DNA from: JADLCB01 sp964398315
GTDB lineage: Bacteria > Planctomycetota > Phycisphaerae > Tepidisphaerales > Tepidisphaeraceae
NCBI GenBank assembly: GCA_964398315.1
Contig: CAYNMV010000012.1
Span: 1 to 64,000, forward strand
Length of the DNA: 64,000 bases
Direction of reading: 5' to 3'
This document shows positions 49,341-58,391 of this stretch, in pieces. Below the pieces are notes generated by a model that was given only the letters and a program-made list of their open reading frames with translations, was not told the origin of the DNA and made no database searches. Position numbers and translations under genes: made by a program. Numbering within the stretch: position 1 is the stretch's first letter; every line of letters begins with the position of its first letter.

Positions 49341-50591
49341 ATGCTGAATGTCACTCACCTGCTGTGCGGTATCCGTCCCGGCGGAGCGGAGTTACCTTCG
49401 CGCTCGCATAAGAGCTCAACCTGCGGTTGCCGGGCGCCGCGTCCCCTGGTCGCCTGGTCGATCACCCGGGCGAACAACCTGCGCGACACCCTGCCGGGGG
49501 ATAATGCAAAAGAACCGGCGGACGAGCCGGCCGAGATGGAGCTGAACTTCACCGAGGGGCTGCTGCTGCTCAACGATCTGCGCCGATTCGAGATCCCGGC
49601 ACTGCTTATGACCGGCGGCGAGCCGCTCCTGCGCGAAGACTGCATCGACCTGGTTCAGCATGCGGTCGAGATCGGCCTGAATCTCACACTGATGACCAAC
49701 GGCACGCTGATCGATGATCGCATCGCCGATCGCCTGGCGAGCGCGGGGCTGGGCTCCATCGGCATCATCCTCGACGGCGGTGAGGCCCGTCACGACCGCC
49801 TGCATCAGCAGCCGGGTGCGTTCCGCCGGAGCGTGGAGGCCATCGGCCGGTGCCGGGAGCGCGGCATCAGGGTGGGGGTGCGCTTTACGCTCCATCAGCT
49901 CAATTACATGGACCTGGACGCGATCTTCGACCTGTGCGTCGAGCAGCGCGTGCGGCGGCTGGCGATCCATCACCTGAGCTATGGCGGCTGCGAGGCCGAC
50001 CTGCGCCATTTCGATCTGAGCCCCGAGCAGCGCCGTGAGGCCGTGAGCCGCATCTTCGCCCGTGCCCGGGCCGAATATGAGGCGGGCCACGAGCTGGAGG
50101 TGCTGACGGTGGGCAATCATGCCGATGCCGGCTACCTGCTGCTGCGGCTGGAGACGACCGATCCGCAGCGCTTCCATGAGGTTCGACGTCTGCTGGCGGC
50201 CGAGGGAGGCAACCGCGCGGGGTGCGAGATCGCCGGCATCGACCCTGCCGGCAATGTTCACTACGACCCGGACAGTTGGCACTACGCCTGCGGCAACGTG
50301 CGCGAGCGCTCATTTGCCGACATCTGGACCGACCCCGACGATGAGCGGCTGCGCATCCTGCGTGACCGCTACGACTATCTGCCCGACTGCTGCCAGATCT
50401 GCCGGTTCATCGGGATCTGCAACGGCAACAGCCGTACGCGCGCTGAGGCGACCACCGGTGACTGGCTCAGCCCCGATCCGGCCTGCTATATGCGCAGCGA
50501 TGACCTGGGGCTGACCGTGCCCGCGGAGTGCATCATTCCCGATCTACATGCCCAGCGGCATCTGCGCCGGCGGACAGCCGATGCGCTATGA
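49341..50591 (+). CDS. AhbC/NirJ-type radical SAM/SPASM protein with degenerate cluster site
   Basis: 416 residues. The N-terminus MLNVTHLLCG and the order of motifs match AhbC/AhbD/NirJ proteins of alternative heme and heme d1 synthesis: PLVAWSITRANNLR, LLMTGGEPLLRED (GGEP at 92-95), TLMTNGTLI, IGIILDGGEARHD, VGVRFTLHQLN, then a SPASM-like end with NVHYDPDSWHYACGNVRER, CCQICRFIGIC and DPACYM. The CxxxCxxC motif expected at residues 45, 49 and 52 reads Asn, Asp and Pro. The surrounding frame is intact, so this is not a frameshift. The SAM-cluster reaction should be lost, while the C-terminal cluster cysteines remain. GGAG lies 9 nt before the ATG. It follows the ABC-DUF1854 genes by 282 nt. 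Confidence 0.82.
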   Translation: MLNVTHLLCGIRPGGAELPSRSHKSSTCGCRAPRPLVAWSITRANNLRDTLPGDNAKEPADEPAEMELNFTEGLLLLNDLRRFEIPALLMTGGEPLLREDCIDLVQHAVEIGLNLTLMTNGTLIDDRIADRLASAGLGSIGIILDGGEARHDRLHQQPGAFRRSVEAIGRCRERGIRVGVRFTLHQLNYMDLDAIFDLCVEQRVRRLAIHHLSYGGCEADLRHFDLSPEQRREAVSRIFARARAEYEAGHELEVLTVGNHADAGYLLLRLETTDPQRFHEVRRLLAAEGGNRAGCEIAGIDPAGNVHYDPDSWHYACGNVRERSFADIWTDPDDERLRILRDRYDYLPDCCQICRFIGICNGNSRTRAEATTGDWLSPDPACYMRSDDLGLTVPAECIIPDLHAQRHLRRRTADAL

Positions 50592-50605
50592 GGGATGGTG
50601 CGCTT

Positions 50606-51622
50606 TCAGGGCATCGGTTCGGCCGGTGATTCCCTGCGCGCCCTGGCGCGGGTCCAGGCCCAGGAGAGGGGACCGGAGAAGGCGTAGATGAGCATCGTCA
50701 CCGCGATGACGTACTGATGCGCCACCACCAGCAGCAGGACCAATGCCAGTGCGATCACCAGCCGGGCCAGTGACTTGCGCCCGCGCAGGTAGCGGTTGAC
50801 GAAGTGGGGATAGCGGATGTTGCTCACCATCAGCAGCCCCAGCGCCAGCACGAGCACCGGCAGCAGATGCAGGCACACGTTCGACAGGAGACTGAAGCCG
50901 CCCAGGCGCAGATCCTGCTGCATGAGGATGAACGCCGTCAGCGCACCGCCGGCCCCGGGGGAAGGGAGGCCCAGGAAACTCATGTGATGCTGTTCGCCGT
51001 GCTCGTTGGTGGTGTTGAACCGTGCCAGGCGCAGGGCAGCGCAGCTCATGTAGAGGGCGCCGATCGCCCAGATCAGGCGCGATACCACGAAAGGTGGCTG
51101 CGGGTCCAGGTTGAACTTGAGCACCTGGAGGGCCAGGTAGGCCGGGGCCACCCCGAAGCTGATCACATCCGCCAGGCTGTCGAGCTGGCCGCCGAAGTCG
51201 GTCGTATGCCGGGTAAAGCGTGCCAGCCGGCCGTCGATGGCATCGAAAAACATCGCCAGGAAGATCAGGTAGGCGGCCGTGACATATTGATGGCGCCCCA
51301 GGGCCAGTGCCCAGGGATCCTGTGGGGCGGCATCGGTGGCATACAGGCTGGCGACGTAAATGGCGCCGAAGCCGCAGATCGCGTTGCCCAGTGTGGCAAG
51401 ACTTGGCAGGAACTGAACCGAGCGGATGTACATCGTCTGCCCCCGACGACGCAGGCGCATTCGGCGCGAATCAGGGTGTGGCGGGAGAGAGGATTCGGGA
51501 TCCAGGATCGGGGGGTCGGGTGAAAAACCCCGCTCTTCAGTGCGCTCAGGCCCGGGGGGCGGGGCGCTGGTGTCTGCGCCCTCTTCCTTGAATCCCGAAC
51601 TCTCACGACCCTCGCTGCTCAT
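50606..51622 (-). CDS. pssA: CDP-diacylglycerol--serine O-phosphatidyltransferase
   Basis: Makes phosphatidylserine from CDP-diacylglycerol and serine in the inner membrane. 338 residues with about eight TM helices. The CDP-alcohol phosphatidyltransferase motif is complete: DAIDGRLARFTRHTTDFGGQ continuing to LDSLADVISFG (DGxxAR, GxxxDxxxD). FNTTNEHGEQHHMSFLGLPSPG is typical of PssA type II. The first 55 residues are Pro/Ser/Glu-rich and probably disordered. The ATG overlaps the psd stop codon as ATGA, which supports this start and shows an operon. Confidence 0.92.
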   Translation of the reverse strand: MSSEGRESSGFKEEGADTSAPPPGPERTEERGFSPDPPILDPESSLPPHPDSRRMRLRRRGQTMYIRSVQFLPSLATLGNAICGFGAIYVASLYATDAAPQDPWALALGRHQYVTAAYLIFLAMFFDAIDGRLARFTRHTTDFGGQLDSLADVISFGVAPAYLALQVLKFNLDPQPPFVVSRLIWAIGALYMSCAALRLARFNTTNEHGEQHHMSFLGLPSPGAGGALTAFILMQQDLRLGGFSLLSNVCLHLLPVLVLALGLLMVSNIRYPHFVNRYLRGRKSLARLVIALALVLLLVVAHQYVIAVTMLIYAFSGPLSWAWTRARARRESPAEPMP

Positions 51623-52365
51623 GCCGGCGTCCTCCGCGGCACGACCGGCTCGTATTCCTCATCGATCGGTTCAGCCGGCTCAGTGGTGTGGATCGGGTTT
51701 TCCAGTATGGCGATGATGTCGGCCGCTCCGCGTACCTTTTGGCCCACCTTCACCTCGATGCGCGGCTTCAGCCACGTGGGGATGTACAACTCAGTGCGGC
51801 TGCCGAACTTGATCATGCCGATGCGGTCGCCGCGGCGAATCGTCTCGCCGACGCTGCATGTGCAGATGATCCGCCGGGCGATCAGGCCGACGATCTGCTT
51901 GACCACCGCGATCGGCCGGGGATTGTCTCCCACGGGCTCGGCCAGCACCAGGGTGTTGCTCTCATTCTGGCTGGAGGCGTCATCGTGCTTCATCGCGTTG
52001 ATGAAGCGCCCTTTCTTGTACTGCACATCAATTACCTTCCCATCGCAGGGGGCGCGGTTGATGTGAACGTTAAAGACCGAAAGGAAGATCCCCACCCGCA
52101 CGCACGGCCCGCCCAGCAGGTCGAAGTGCTCAAGGGGGGTGATGTCCGATACTACCCCATCGGCCGGACTGACCATCGCGTTCTGCTCGGCCGGCACCCG
52201 GCGCTCGGGATCACGGAAGAAGGCGAACAGCCAGATCAGCACCGGCAGCACGATCAGCGACGACCCCCATACCCCCGTCCACCAGCCCAGCACCACGCCG
52301 GTACAGACCAGGACGACGGACCCGATGAGCATTTCGCGCAGGCCGTGGCGGGTGAGCGGAAGCAT
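51619..52365 (-). CDS. psd: phosphatidylserine decarboxylase proenzyme
   Basis: Converts phosphatidylserine to phosphatidylethanolamine, directly after PssA in the pathway. 248 residues, the short type. Two N-terminal TM helices (about 10-48). PADGVVSDI, GIFLSVFNVHINRAPCDGKV and the self-cleavage/pyruvoyl site MIKFGSRTELYIP (cleavage between Gly and Ser) are present. The start at 52365 (MLPLTRHGLREML) fits the family. A longer in-frame start at 52449 is possible but adds Arg-rich sequence. It is the first gene of the psd-pssA pair. Confidence 0.92.
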   Translation of the reverse strand: MLPLTRHGLREMLIGSVVLVCTGVVLGWWTGVWGSSLIVLPVLIWLFAFFRDPERRVPAEQNAMVSPADGVVSDITPLEHFDLLGGPCVRVGIFLSVFNVHINRAPCDGKVIDVQYKKGRFINAMKHDDASSQNESNTLVLAEPVGDNPRPIAVVKQIVGLIARRIICTCSVGETIRRGDRIGMIKFGSRTELYIPTWLKPRIEVKVGQKVRGAADIIAILENPIHTTEPAEPIDEEYEPVVPRRTPA

Positions 52366-52496
52366 GCTGTAACCGTAGAAGCGAGCGAGAGTTCTGTCAA
52401 CGGTCCTGCAGGCAGCATGCCTGCGGCCGGCGGGCCGGCTGTGCGCCACCGGCTGTGCACCTGTTGAGGGCGCTGGTTGCTCCTGATCACCTCATG

Positions 52497-53114
52497 CTAC
52501 TGGGCCGTGGCCGGATCGAAGGGGCTGGTGTGCGGGGTGAAGCGGTTCTGGAAATGCGCGAACGGCAGGCGCTCAGCGTGGCCGTCGCAAAAGAGGAAGT
52601 TGGACCCGCCGCGGTGCCGCTTCACGGCGATGTCCGCCTCGATGTCAGCGGCCGTGAGGTAGGCGGTGGCGTGCAGGTGGTCTCCCTCGTGGGTCACCTC
52701 AGCCGCATAGATGGTCGCCGCGGGACGGCGGATGCGATTAAGCTTGGTATAGGGCCGCGGGGCGACGGTGAAGTTGTTGGTGGCGTATGAGGTCGTCGGG
52801 GCAGGCTCGCGGTCATCGGCGGGGCACCGGCGCACCGCCGGCGGGACGCCGAAGGACTGGAGCGACTCGATCCACGAGGCCGCCGCGCCGTGGTGCGCAT
52901 TCTGGGGCAGCAGCCCGCGGTGGGCATTGGCGTATTGCAGCACGCCTATCCCGATCTGCCGCAGGTTTGACAGGCAGGCCACCGACTGCGACTGCTGACG
53001 GGCCATGCCAAGTGCCGGCATCAGCATGCCGATGAGCAGCGCCACGATCCCGATGATGACCAACAATTCCACCAGGGTGAATGCATGCTGATGGCGTGCC
53101 CTGTCCTGACCCAT
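52497..53114 (-). CDS. prepilin-type cleavage/methylation domain protein
   Basis: 205 residues. A short basic leader MGQDRARHQHA precedes FTLVELLVIIGIVALLIGML, the type IV prepilin signature. The helix is followed by LSNLRQIGIGVLQYANAHRG and a C-terminal SNFLFCDGHAERLPF, the same ending as the protein at 36298. It is probably a secreted pseudopilin-like protein. GGGAG lies about 10 nt before the ATG at 53114. An in-frame upstream extension to 53291 is Cys/Arg-rich and unlike a leader. Divergent from polA. Confidence 0.87.
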   Translation of the reverse strand: MGQDRARHQHAFTLVELLVIIGIVALLIGMLMPALGMARQQSQSVACLSNLRQIGIGVLQYANAHRGLLPQNAHHGAAASWIESLQSFGVPPAVRRCPADDREPAPTTSYATNNFTVAPRPYTKLNRIRRPAATIYAAEVTHEGDHLHATAYLTAADIEADIAVKRHRGGSNFLFCDGHAERLPFAHFQNRFTPHTSPFDPATAQ

Positions 53115-53355
53115 GCGATCGCGCTCCCTCTGTTTCCTGTAGATCCCCGCACCTGCCGCTGCCGCCGGGACACACCGGCAGAACGAATCAGCGGTGCGGC
53201 AAGATAATGACACCCGCGAGATGCGAAAAGAGCGGCGGAATGTCGCAGGCTGTGGCAGGAGAGCCGCTCTGCACCCTGAACGGTCCCTCACTGCCGGCTA
53301 CGGAGGTGGCCTTGCCGTCTTTTGGGTATGCCCTGGCTTCGCGGCCCACGGGTGA

Positions 53356-53384
53356 TGGATGCGCAGCGGCGGGGGACCTACAAT
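53356..53384 (+). promoter_or_regulatory. polA promoter, short-leader arrangement
   Basis: TGGATG (53356-53361) and TACAAT (53379-53384) are spaced 17 nt. The polA ATG lies 14 nt after the -10 box, so the 5' UTR would be about 8 nt and contains no Shine-Dalgarno. Confidence 0.4.
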
Positions 53385-53398
53385 CGGACGCAAATCTC

Positions 53399-56197
53399 AT
53401 GGCCAAACGCTTTTACATCATCGACGGACACGCGCATATTTTTCGCGCCTACTTCGCACCGTTTCGAGAGCTGACCAGCCCGGAGGGGGAGCCGACCAAG
53501 GCAACGTTTGTATTTACGCAGATGCTCCTGAACCTGGTGGCCCAGCGCAAGCCGGACTACCTGGCGATGGTGATCGACTCGGCCGAGGAACAGGTTTTCC
53601 GCAAGACGATCTACCCGGAGTACAAGGCCAATCGCGCTGGCCGGCCGGATGACTTTGCTCCACAGGAAGCCCGCATCCTGCAAATCGTGCGGGATGCGGG
53701 GGTTCCGATCTTCTCCAAGAGCGGGTTTGAGGCCGATGACCTGATCGCCACCATGACCCGCCGGCTGTGTGAAAGCGGCTACGAAATCGTCCTCGTCAGC
53801 AAGGACAAGGACCTGCGTCAACTGCTGAGCGACTGCATCCGCATGTACGATGTACAGTCGGACACTTTCACCGATGCAGAGGCGATGGTGGCCAAGTGCG
53901 GCTACACCCCCGAGCAGGCGGTGGAGGTGCAGACCCTCACCGGTGACCCCACCGACAACATTCCCGGCATCCCCGGCGTGGGAGAGAAAACCGCGGCCAA
54001 GCTCATCGCCAAATATGGCACCGCCGATGCGGTGCTCGAACACCTCGATGAGCTGACCCCCAAGATGCGGGAGAATTTTCAGAAACATGCGGAGAACCTG
54101 AAGCTGTCGCGCCAACTGGTGACGCTGAGGCAGGATGTGGAGTTTGACTTTGACCCGGAAGCGTGTGCATTCAAGGGGCTGAATACCAATGCCCTGAAGT
54201 CGCACCTGGAACACCTGGGTTTTTATTCGCTCATCAAGCGCCTCGACACCCTGGGCATTCCATCCACCGATGCGGGTGGCCGGCGCGCATCCGCGGGCGG
54301 GCGCGCACCCGAGGAGGGGCTGTTTGGCGCGCTGGAGCCGGTCAGCGCGCCCGAGGATCGTGCACCGGTCGAGACCTGCGAGGGTTGTGAGTACATCTGC
54401 GTGACCCCCGACACCTTCGCCGCATTTCTCGCTGAGTTGAAGCGGCAGAAGCGGTTCGCCTTCGACACCGAGACCGATGCCCTGGGGGCAATGAACTCGC
54501 AACTGGTGGGCATCAGCGTCAGTTGGAAGCCGCGCACCGGCTATTACCTGCCCCTGATGGGGCCGGAGGGATCGGCCCTGCTCGACCGCGAGCAGACACT
54601 GGCAGCCCTGCGGCCGATCTTCGCTGATGAGTCGATTCGGAAAGTCGGCCACAACGTCAAGTACGACATCCTGGTGCTCAGCCAGGCGGGGATTGAGGTG
54701 CGTGGCATCGAGATGGACTCGATGATCGCGGCATTTGTGCTCGATGCCGGCCGCACCCAGTATGGCATCGATGCCCTGGCGCAGAGCCTGCTGAATTTCC
54801 GCAAGATCCCAACAACGGATCTGATTGGCCGCGGCAGGAAGCAGATCTCGATGGATCGGGTGGAGTTGGCGCGGATCGCCTGCTATGCCGCGGAGGATGC
54901 GGATATCGCCCTTAGATTGTGTGACCTGTTCGCCAGGCAGCTCGCCGAGCAGCCGGTGCTCAAGAAGCTGCACGATGAGCTGGAGATCCCGCTGATCGAT
55001 GTGCTGGTGGAGATGGAGCGCAACGGCATTGCGGTCGACCCGGCCGTGCTCCAGGAGCAATCGGCCGTCCTGGGCGAGCGGGTGGATGCGCTGCGGGCGC
55101 AAATCCAGCAGGAAGCGGGTGTCGAGTTCAACCCCGATTCGCCCAAGCAGCTTCAGGCCGTCCTGTTCGATCGCCTCGGCCTGACTGTGATCAAGAAGAC
55201 GAAGACCGGCGCCAGCACCGATGTGGAAGTGCTGGAAAAGCTGGCCGACAGCCATCCCGTGCCGAAGCTGGTGCTTGAGTACCGTCAGCTCGTCAAGCTG
55301 AAGAACACCTACCTGGATAACCTTGCCGATTACATCAATCCCAGGACCCGGCGCATCCACACGCACTTTAATCCCACCGGTGCTGCGACCGGCCGGCTGA
55401 GCAGCAGCGATCCCAACCTCCAGAACATCCCGATCCGCACCGATGAGGGTCGGCGCATTCGCCTGGCGTTTGTGCCGGGGGATCCCGAGCACAACGTGCT
55501 GCTGACGGCCGATTACTCGCAGATCGAACTGCGCGTGCTGGCCCATTTCACGCGCGAGCCGGCCCTGGTGGAGTCGTTCGCGCGGGATGAGGATGTGCAT
55601 CGCACCGTGGCGGCCGAGGTGTTCGGCGTGCCGCTGGATCAGGTGACGCGCGAGCAGCGCAATCACGCCAAGACGATCAACTTCGGCATCATCTACGGCG
55701 TCAGCGCCTATGGCCTGGCCCGCCGCATCGAGGGTCTGAGCATCGGCGCGGCCCAGCAGCTCATCGATGCCTACAACAAGCGTTTTCCCTCCATTCAGAA
55801 GTTCCTCGAGCAGTGCGTGATGAAGGCGCAGGCGGACGGATACGTCGAGACGATTCTCGGCCGCCGCCGGCCCGTGACCGACATCCACTCAGGTGTGCTT
55901 GCCCAGCGCAACGCCGCCGAGCGCATCGCCATTAACAGCGTGGTGCAGGGCTCGGCGGCCGATCTGATCAAGTGGGCGATGCTCGCCATCCACCGCAAGC
56001 TGAAAGAGCAGGGTCGCCCCAGCCGCATGCTCCTGCAGGTGCACGATGAGCTGGTGTTCGAGACCCCGGAGTCCGCGGCCGAGTCCGAGGCCGCCTTCGT
56101 GACAGAAGAAATGATCGCCGCCGGCCGGGCGATCAACCTGAGCGTGCCGCTGAAGGTCGAGGTTGGGTGGGGAAAGAACTGGCAGGAAGTGAAATAA
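53399..56197 (+). CDS. polA: DNA polymerase I
   Basis: 932 residues with all three activities. The 5'-3' exonuclease (1-about 290) has FYIIDGHAHIFRAYFAPF and SGFEADDLIATM. The 3'-5' proofreading domain (about 340-520) is intact: FAFDTETDALG (Exo I), VGHNVKYDILVL (Exo II) and CYAAEDADIALRL (Exo III). The polymerase domain has motif A LTADYSQIELRVLAHF (Asp705), motif B NHAKTINFGIIYGVSAYG and motif C LLQVHDELVFE. The start is MAKRFYIIDGHA at 53399. The long upstream in-frame extension is not family-like. Used for Okazaki fragment processing and repair. Confidence 0.96.
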   Translation: MAKRFYIIDGHAHIFRAYFAPFRELTSPEGEPTKATFVFTQMLLNLVAQRKPDYLAMVIDSAEEQVFRKTIYPEYKANRAGRPDDFAPQEARILQIVRDAGVPIFSKSGFEADDLIATMTRRLCESGYEIVLVSKDKDLRQLLSDCIRMYDVQSDTFTDAEAMVAKCGYTPEQAVEVQTLTGDPTDNIPGIPGVGEKTAAKLIAKYGTADAVLEHLDELTPKMRENFQKHAENLKLSRQLVTLRQDVEFDFDPEACAFKGLNTNALKSHLEHLGFYSLIKRLDTLGIPSTDAGGRRASAGGRAPEEGLFGALEPVSAPEDRAPVETCEGCEYICVTPDTFAAFLAELKRQKRFAFDTETDALGAMNSQLVGISVSWKPRTGYYLPLMGPEGSALLDREQTLAALRPIFADESIRKVGHNVKYDILVLSQAGIEVRGIEMDSMIAAFVLDAGRTQYGIDALAQSLLNFRKIPTTDLIGRGRKQISMDRVELARIACYAAEDADIALRLCDLFARQLAEQPVLKKLHDELEIPLIDVLVEMERNGIAVDPAVLQEQSAVLGERVDALRAQIQQEAGVEFNPDSPKQLQAVLFDRLGLTVIKKTKTGASTDVEVLEKLADSHPVPKLVLEYRQLVKLKNTYLDNLADYINPRTRRIHTHFNPTGAATGRLSSSDPNLQNIPIRTDEGRRIRLAFVPGDPEHNVLLTADYSQIELRVLAHFTREPALVESFARDEDVHRTVAAEVFGVPLDQVTREQRNHAKTINFGIIYGVSAYGLARRIEGLSIGAAQQLIDAYNKRFPSIQKFLEQCVMKAQADGYVETILGRRRPVTDIHSGVLAQRNAAERIAINSVVQGSAADLIKWAMLAIHRKLKEQGRPSRMLLQVHDELVFETPESAAESEAAFVTEEMIAAGRAINLSVPLKVEVGWGKNWQEVK

Positions 56198-56282
56198 CCT
56201 CCCGCGGCAAACCTGCGACACGCCGGCGCGTGGCTCATGTGCCCGTGGCTCATCTGCCCCCTGTCGCGGGCAGCGCTTCCGC

Positions 56283-56681
56283 TCAGAGCGAGACGTACTG
56301 CCCAGCGCGGAGGAACTTGATGATCCACGCGGCCAGGGCGGCGATGGTCACGACCGTTGCCGCGGTGATGCCGGCCCGCAGCCACGCCGTCAGAGCCAGA
56401 CGCCGGCGAAAGTAGAGGCGCAGGAGCAGGGTAGACAGCCCGGCGGCCGGCGTGAGCATCAGGGCGAGGGCCGTGAAGTCGTTGCTGTTGTCATACCAGC
56501 GCCAGCCTGGCGCCCGACCCGCGCCGTTCAACAGGTCGTACAGCGTCCCGAGGCCCGCGGCGGTGAAGGCGACGATCGCGACCCAGGCGGCCATCGCAAC
56601 GGCCTGGTTCGGCCGGCCGCCCCGACCCGGCGAAGCACCTGCCGGTTCGTACTCGAGACTCGGGCGTTCCTGCCGCTCCAT
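56283..56681 (-). CDS. small membrane protein of unknown function
   Basis: 132 residues. A cytosolic Pro/Gly-rich N-terminus is followed by three TM segments (about 28-50, 70-88 and 99-122: AMAAWVAIVAFTAAGLGTLY, FTALALMLTPAAGLSTLLL, AGITAATVVTIAALAAWII). The stop codon of yifB ends 2 nt before this ATG, so the two genes are almost certainly co-transcribed and coupled. No recognised domain. Confidence 0.65.
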   Translation of the reverse strand: MERQERPSLEYEPAGASPGRGGRPNQAVAMAAWVAIVAFTAAGLGTLYDLLNGAGRAPGWRWYDNSNDFTALALMLTPAAGLSTLLLRLYFRRRLALTAWLRAGITAATVVTIAALAAWIIKFLRAGQYVSL

Positions 56682-56683
56682 GA

Positions 56684-58186
56684 TTAGAACTTCCGATCCA
56701 GCAGGCGATACTGGATCGCCTCGGCGATGTGGTGCTCGGCAATCTGCGCTTCACGTTCCAGATCCGCGATGGTGCGAGCGACACGGCGGACCTTGTCGTA
56801 GGCCCGGGCCGACAGGCCCAGCTCGTCCATTGCCTGCTTCATCAGCAACAGGCAACTGTCCGACAGGTCGGCGTGCTGCTTGAGCTGGCGGCTGTCCATG
56901 CGGGCATTGGTGGTGTCATCGCCAAAGCGCTGCTGCTGTACAGCGCGGGCGGCGGCGACACGCTGTCGCATGGACCCGCTGTCGGTACCGGGGCGGCGGC
57001 TGGTCAGCTCGCGGTAGGGCACTGCGGGCACTTCAATGTGAATATCGATGCGGTCCAGCAGCGGGCCGCTGATCCTGGACAGATACTTGTCCCGCGCCCG
57101 CGTGTTGTCGGCGGCGTATCCCGAGGCGGTGGGATTCATCGCGGTGACGAGCATGAACCTGGCCGGGAACCTGATCGACCCATGCACGCGGGCGATCGTC
57201 ACTTCGCCGCTTTCCAGCGGCTGGCGGAGCGTTTCCAGCACGTGCCGGCTGAACTCGGGCAGTTCATCGAGGAACAGCACACCGTGATGGGCGAGAGAGA
57301 CCTCGCCGGGGCGCGGGATCGAGCCACCGCCGATGAGCGACTGGGCGGTGGCCGAATGATGGGGCGTGCGCACCGGCCGCTGGTCCATCAGCGCAACGCC
57401 ATCGGGCAGCAGACCCATCGCCGAGTAGATCCGGGTGGTTTGAAGCGACTCGGCCCGTGTCAGCGGCGGCAGGATGCCGGGGATGCGCGCTGCCAGCATC
57501 GATTTGCCCGTGCCAGGCGGGCCGATCATCAGGAGGTTGTGGGCACCGGCGCAGGCGATCATGATCGCCCGCTTGACGGTTTCCTGCCCACGCACATCGG
57601 CGAAATCGAGCGCTGATGAAAGGGCCGAGGCGGTGTAGGGTTCGCCGTCCAGCTCATAGGGTTCCAGCGGCAGGCGCTCATTCAGGAATGACACCGCCTG
57701 CGCCAGCGAGGAGACCGCGTAAACCTCGATTCCCTCCACCACGGCCGCCTCACGGCAGTTGTCCTGCGGCAGGATCACGCCCCGATAGCCGCGCTCGCGC
57801 GCCAGCAGCGCCATCGACAGCGCGCCCTTGATCTTGCGCACCCGGCCGTCCAGGGCCAGCTCGCCGGCGATGAGATAGTCATTGTGACAGTCGGTTTCGA
57901 TGCTGCGGCTGGCGCGCAGCATGCCGATGGCAATGGGCAGGTCCAGCGCGGGCGCTTCCTTCTTCACATCCGCCGGCGCGAGGTTGATCAGAAGCTGATG
58001 ACCGGGAAAGGCGTAGCCGCTGTTGATGATGGCCCGACGGACGCGATCGACGCTCTCCTTGACGGCCGTCTGCGCCAGGCCGACGAGGGTGGTCTTCTCC
58101 AGGCCCGATTGCTGCACGTCAACCTCAACTTCGCACAGCAGCGCGTCGATGCCGTTCAGGACGAAAGAGTGGATGCGTGCCAGCAA
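56684..58186 (-). CDS. YifB/ComM-family Mg chelatase-like AAA+ ATPase
   Basis: 500 residues. The N-terminal Lon-protease-like fold domain reads LARIHSFVLNGIDALLCEVE and GLAQTAVKESVDRVR. The AAA+ core has MIGPPGTGKSMLAARIPG (Walker A), LSLAHHGVLFLDELPEFSRH-type Walker B (VSLAHHGVLFLDELPEF), and the C-terminal Mg-chelatase-like domain has SGPLLDRIDIHIEVP. ComM promotes branch migration during natural transformation in other bacteria. The ComEA-like protein at 21133 hints at DNA uptake, but they are far apart. TTG at 58186 is chosen: GGGGA lies 7 nt upstream and the product starts MLARIHSF as in the family. TTG at 58192 is the alternative. Confidence 0.9.
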   Translation of the reverse strand: MLARIHSFVLNGIDALLCEVEVDVQQSGLEKTTLVGLAQTAVKESVDRVRRAIINSGYAFPGHQLLINLAPADVKKEAPALDLPIAIGMLRASRSIETDCHNDYLIAGELALDGRVRKIKGALSMALLARERGYRGVILPQDNCREAAVVEGIEVYAVSSLAQAVSFLNERLPLEPYELDGEPYTASALSSALDFADVRGQETVKRAIMIACAGAHNLLMIGPPGTGKSMLAARIPGILPPLTRAESLQTTRIYSAMGLLPDGVALMDQRPVRTPHHSATAQSLIGGGSIPRPGEVSLAHHGVLFLDELPEFSRHVLETLRQPLESGEVTIARVHGSIRFPARFMLVTAMNPTASGYAADNTRARDKYLSRISGPLLDRIDIHIEVPAVPYRELTSRRPGTDSGSMRQRVAAARAVQQQRFGDDTTNARMDSRQLKQHADLSDSCLLLMKQAMDELGLSARAYDKVRRVARTIADLEREAQIAEHHIAEAIQYRLLDRKF

Positions 58187-58391
58187 ATGCAAGTCCCCAA
58201 TAAATGTGCCGGTGGCATTGTAGCCGCGAACCGGGCTGATCCGCCAGCCACAGGGCCGGTTGCGCCATCGGCAATGCCGGCCAGAAGCCGTGCAGGAAGA
58301 TGCGACCAGATAGTGGCGGTGGGTGAGCTTGCCTGTCTCACGGTGCTGCCTGCGGGCGGTATACTGGGGCCGGCTTGTCCGGGAGACACGC

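Noticed and set aside
49341..49500. Frameshift or sequencing error as the cause of the missing radical SAM cysteines
   Set aside because: Residues before and after the site align in the same frame with the family, and three separate codons would all need changes.
53378..55888. 836-codon open frame antisense to polA
   Set aside because: polA carries all three sets of catalytic motifs on the plus strand. The antisense frame is His/Gln/Arg-rich with no recognisable motif, a common effect of high third-position GC.
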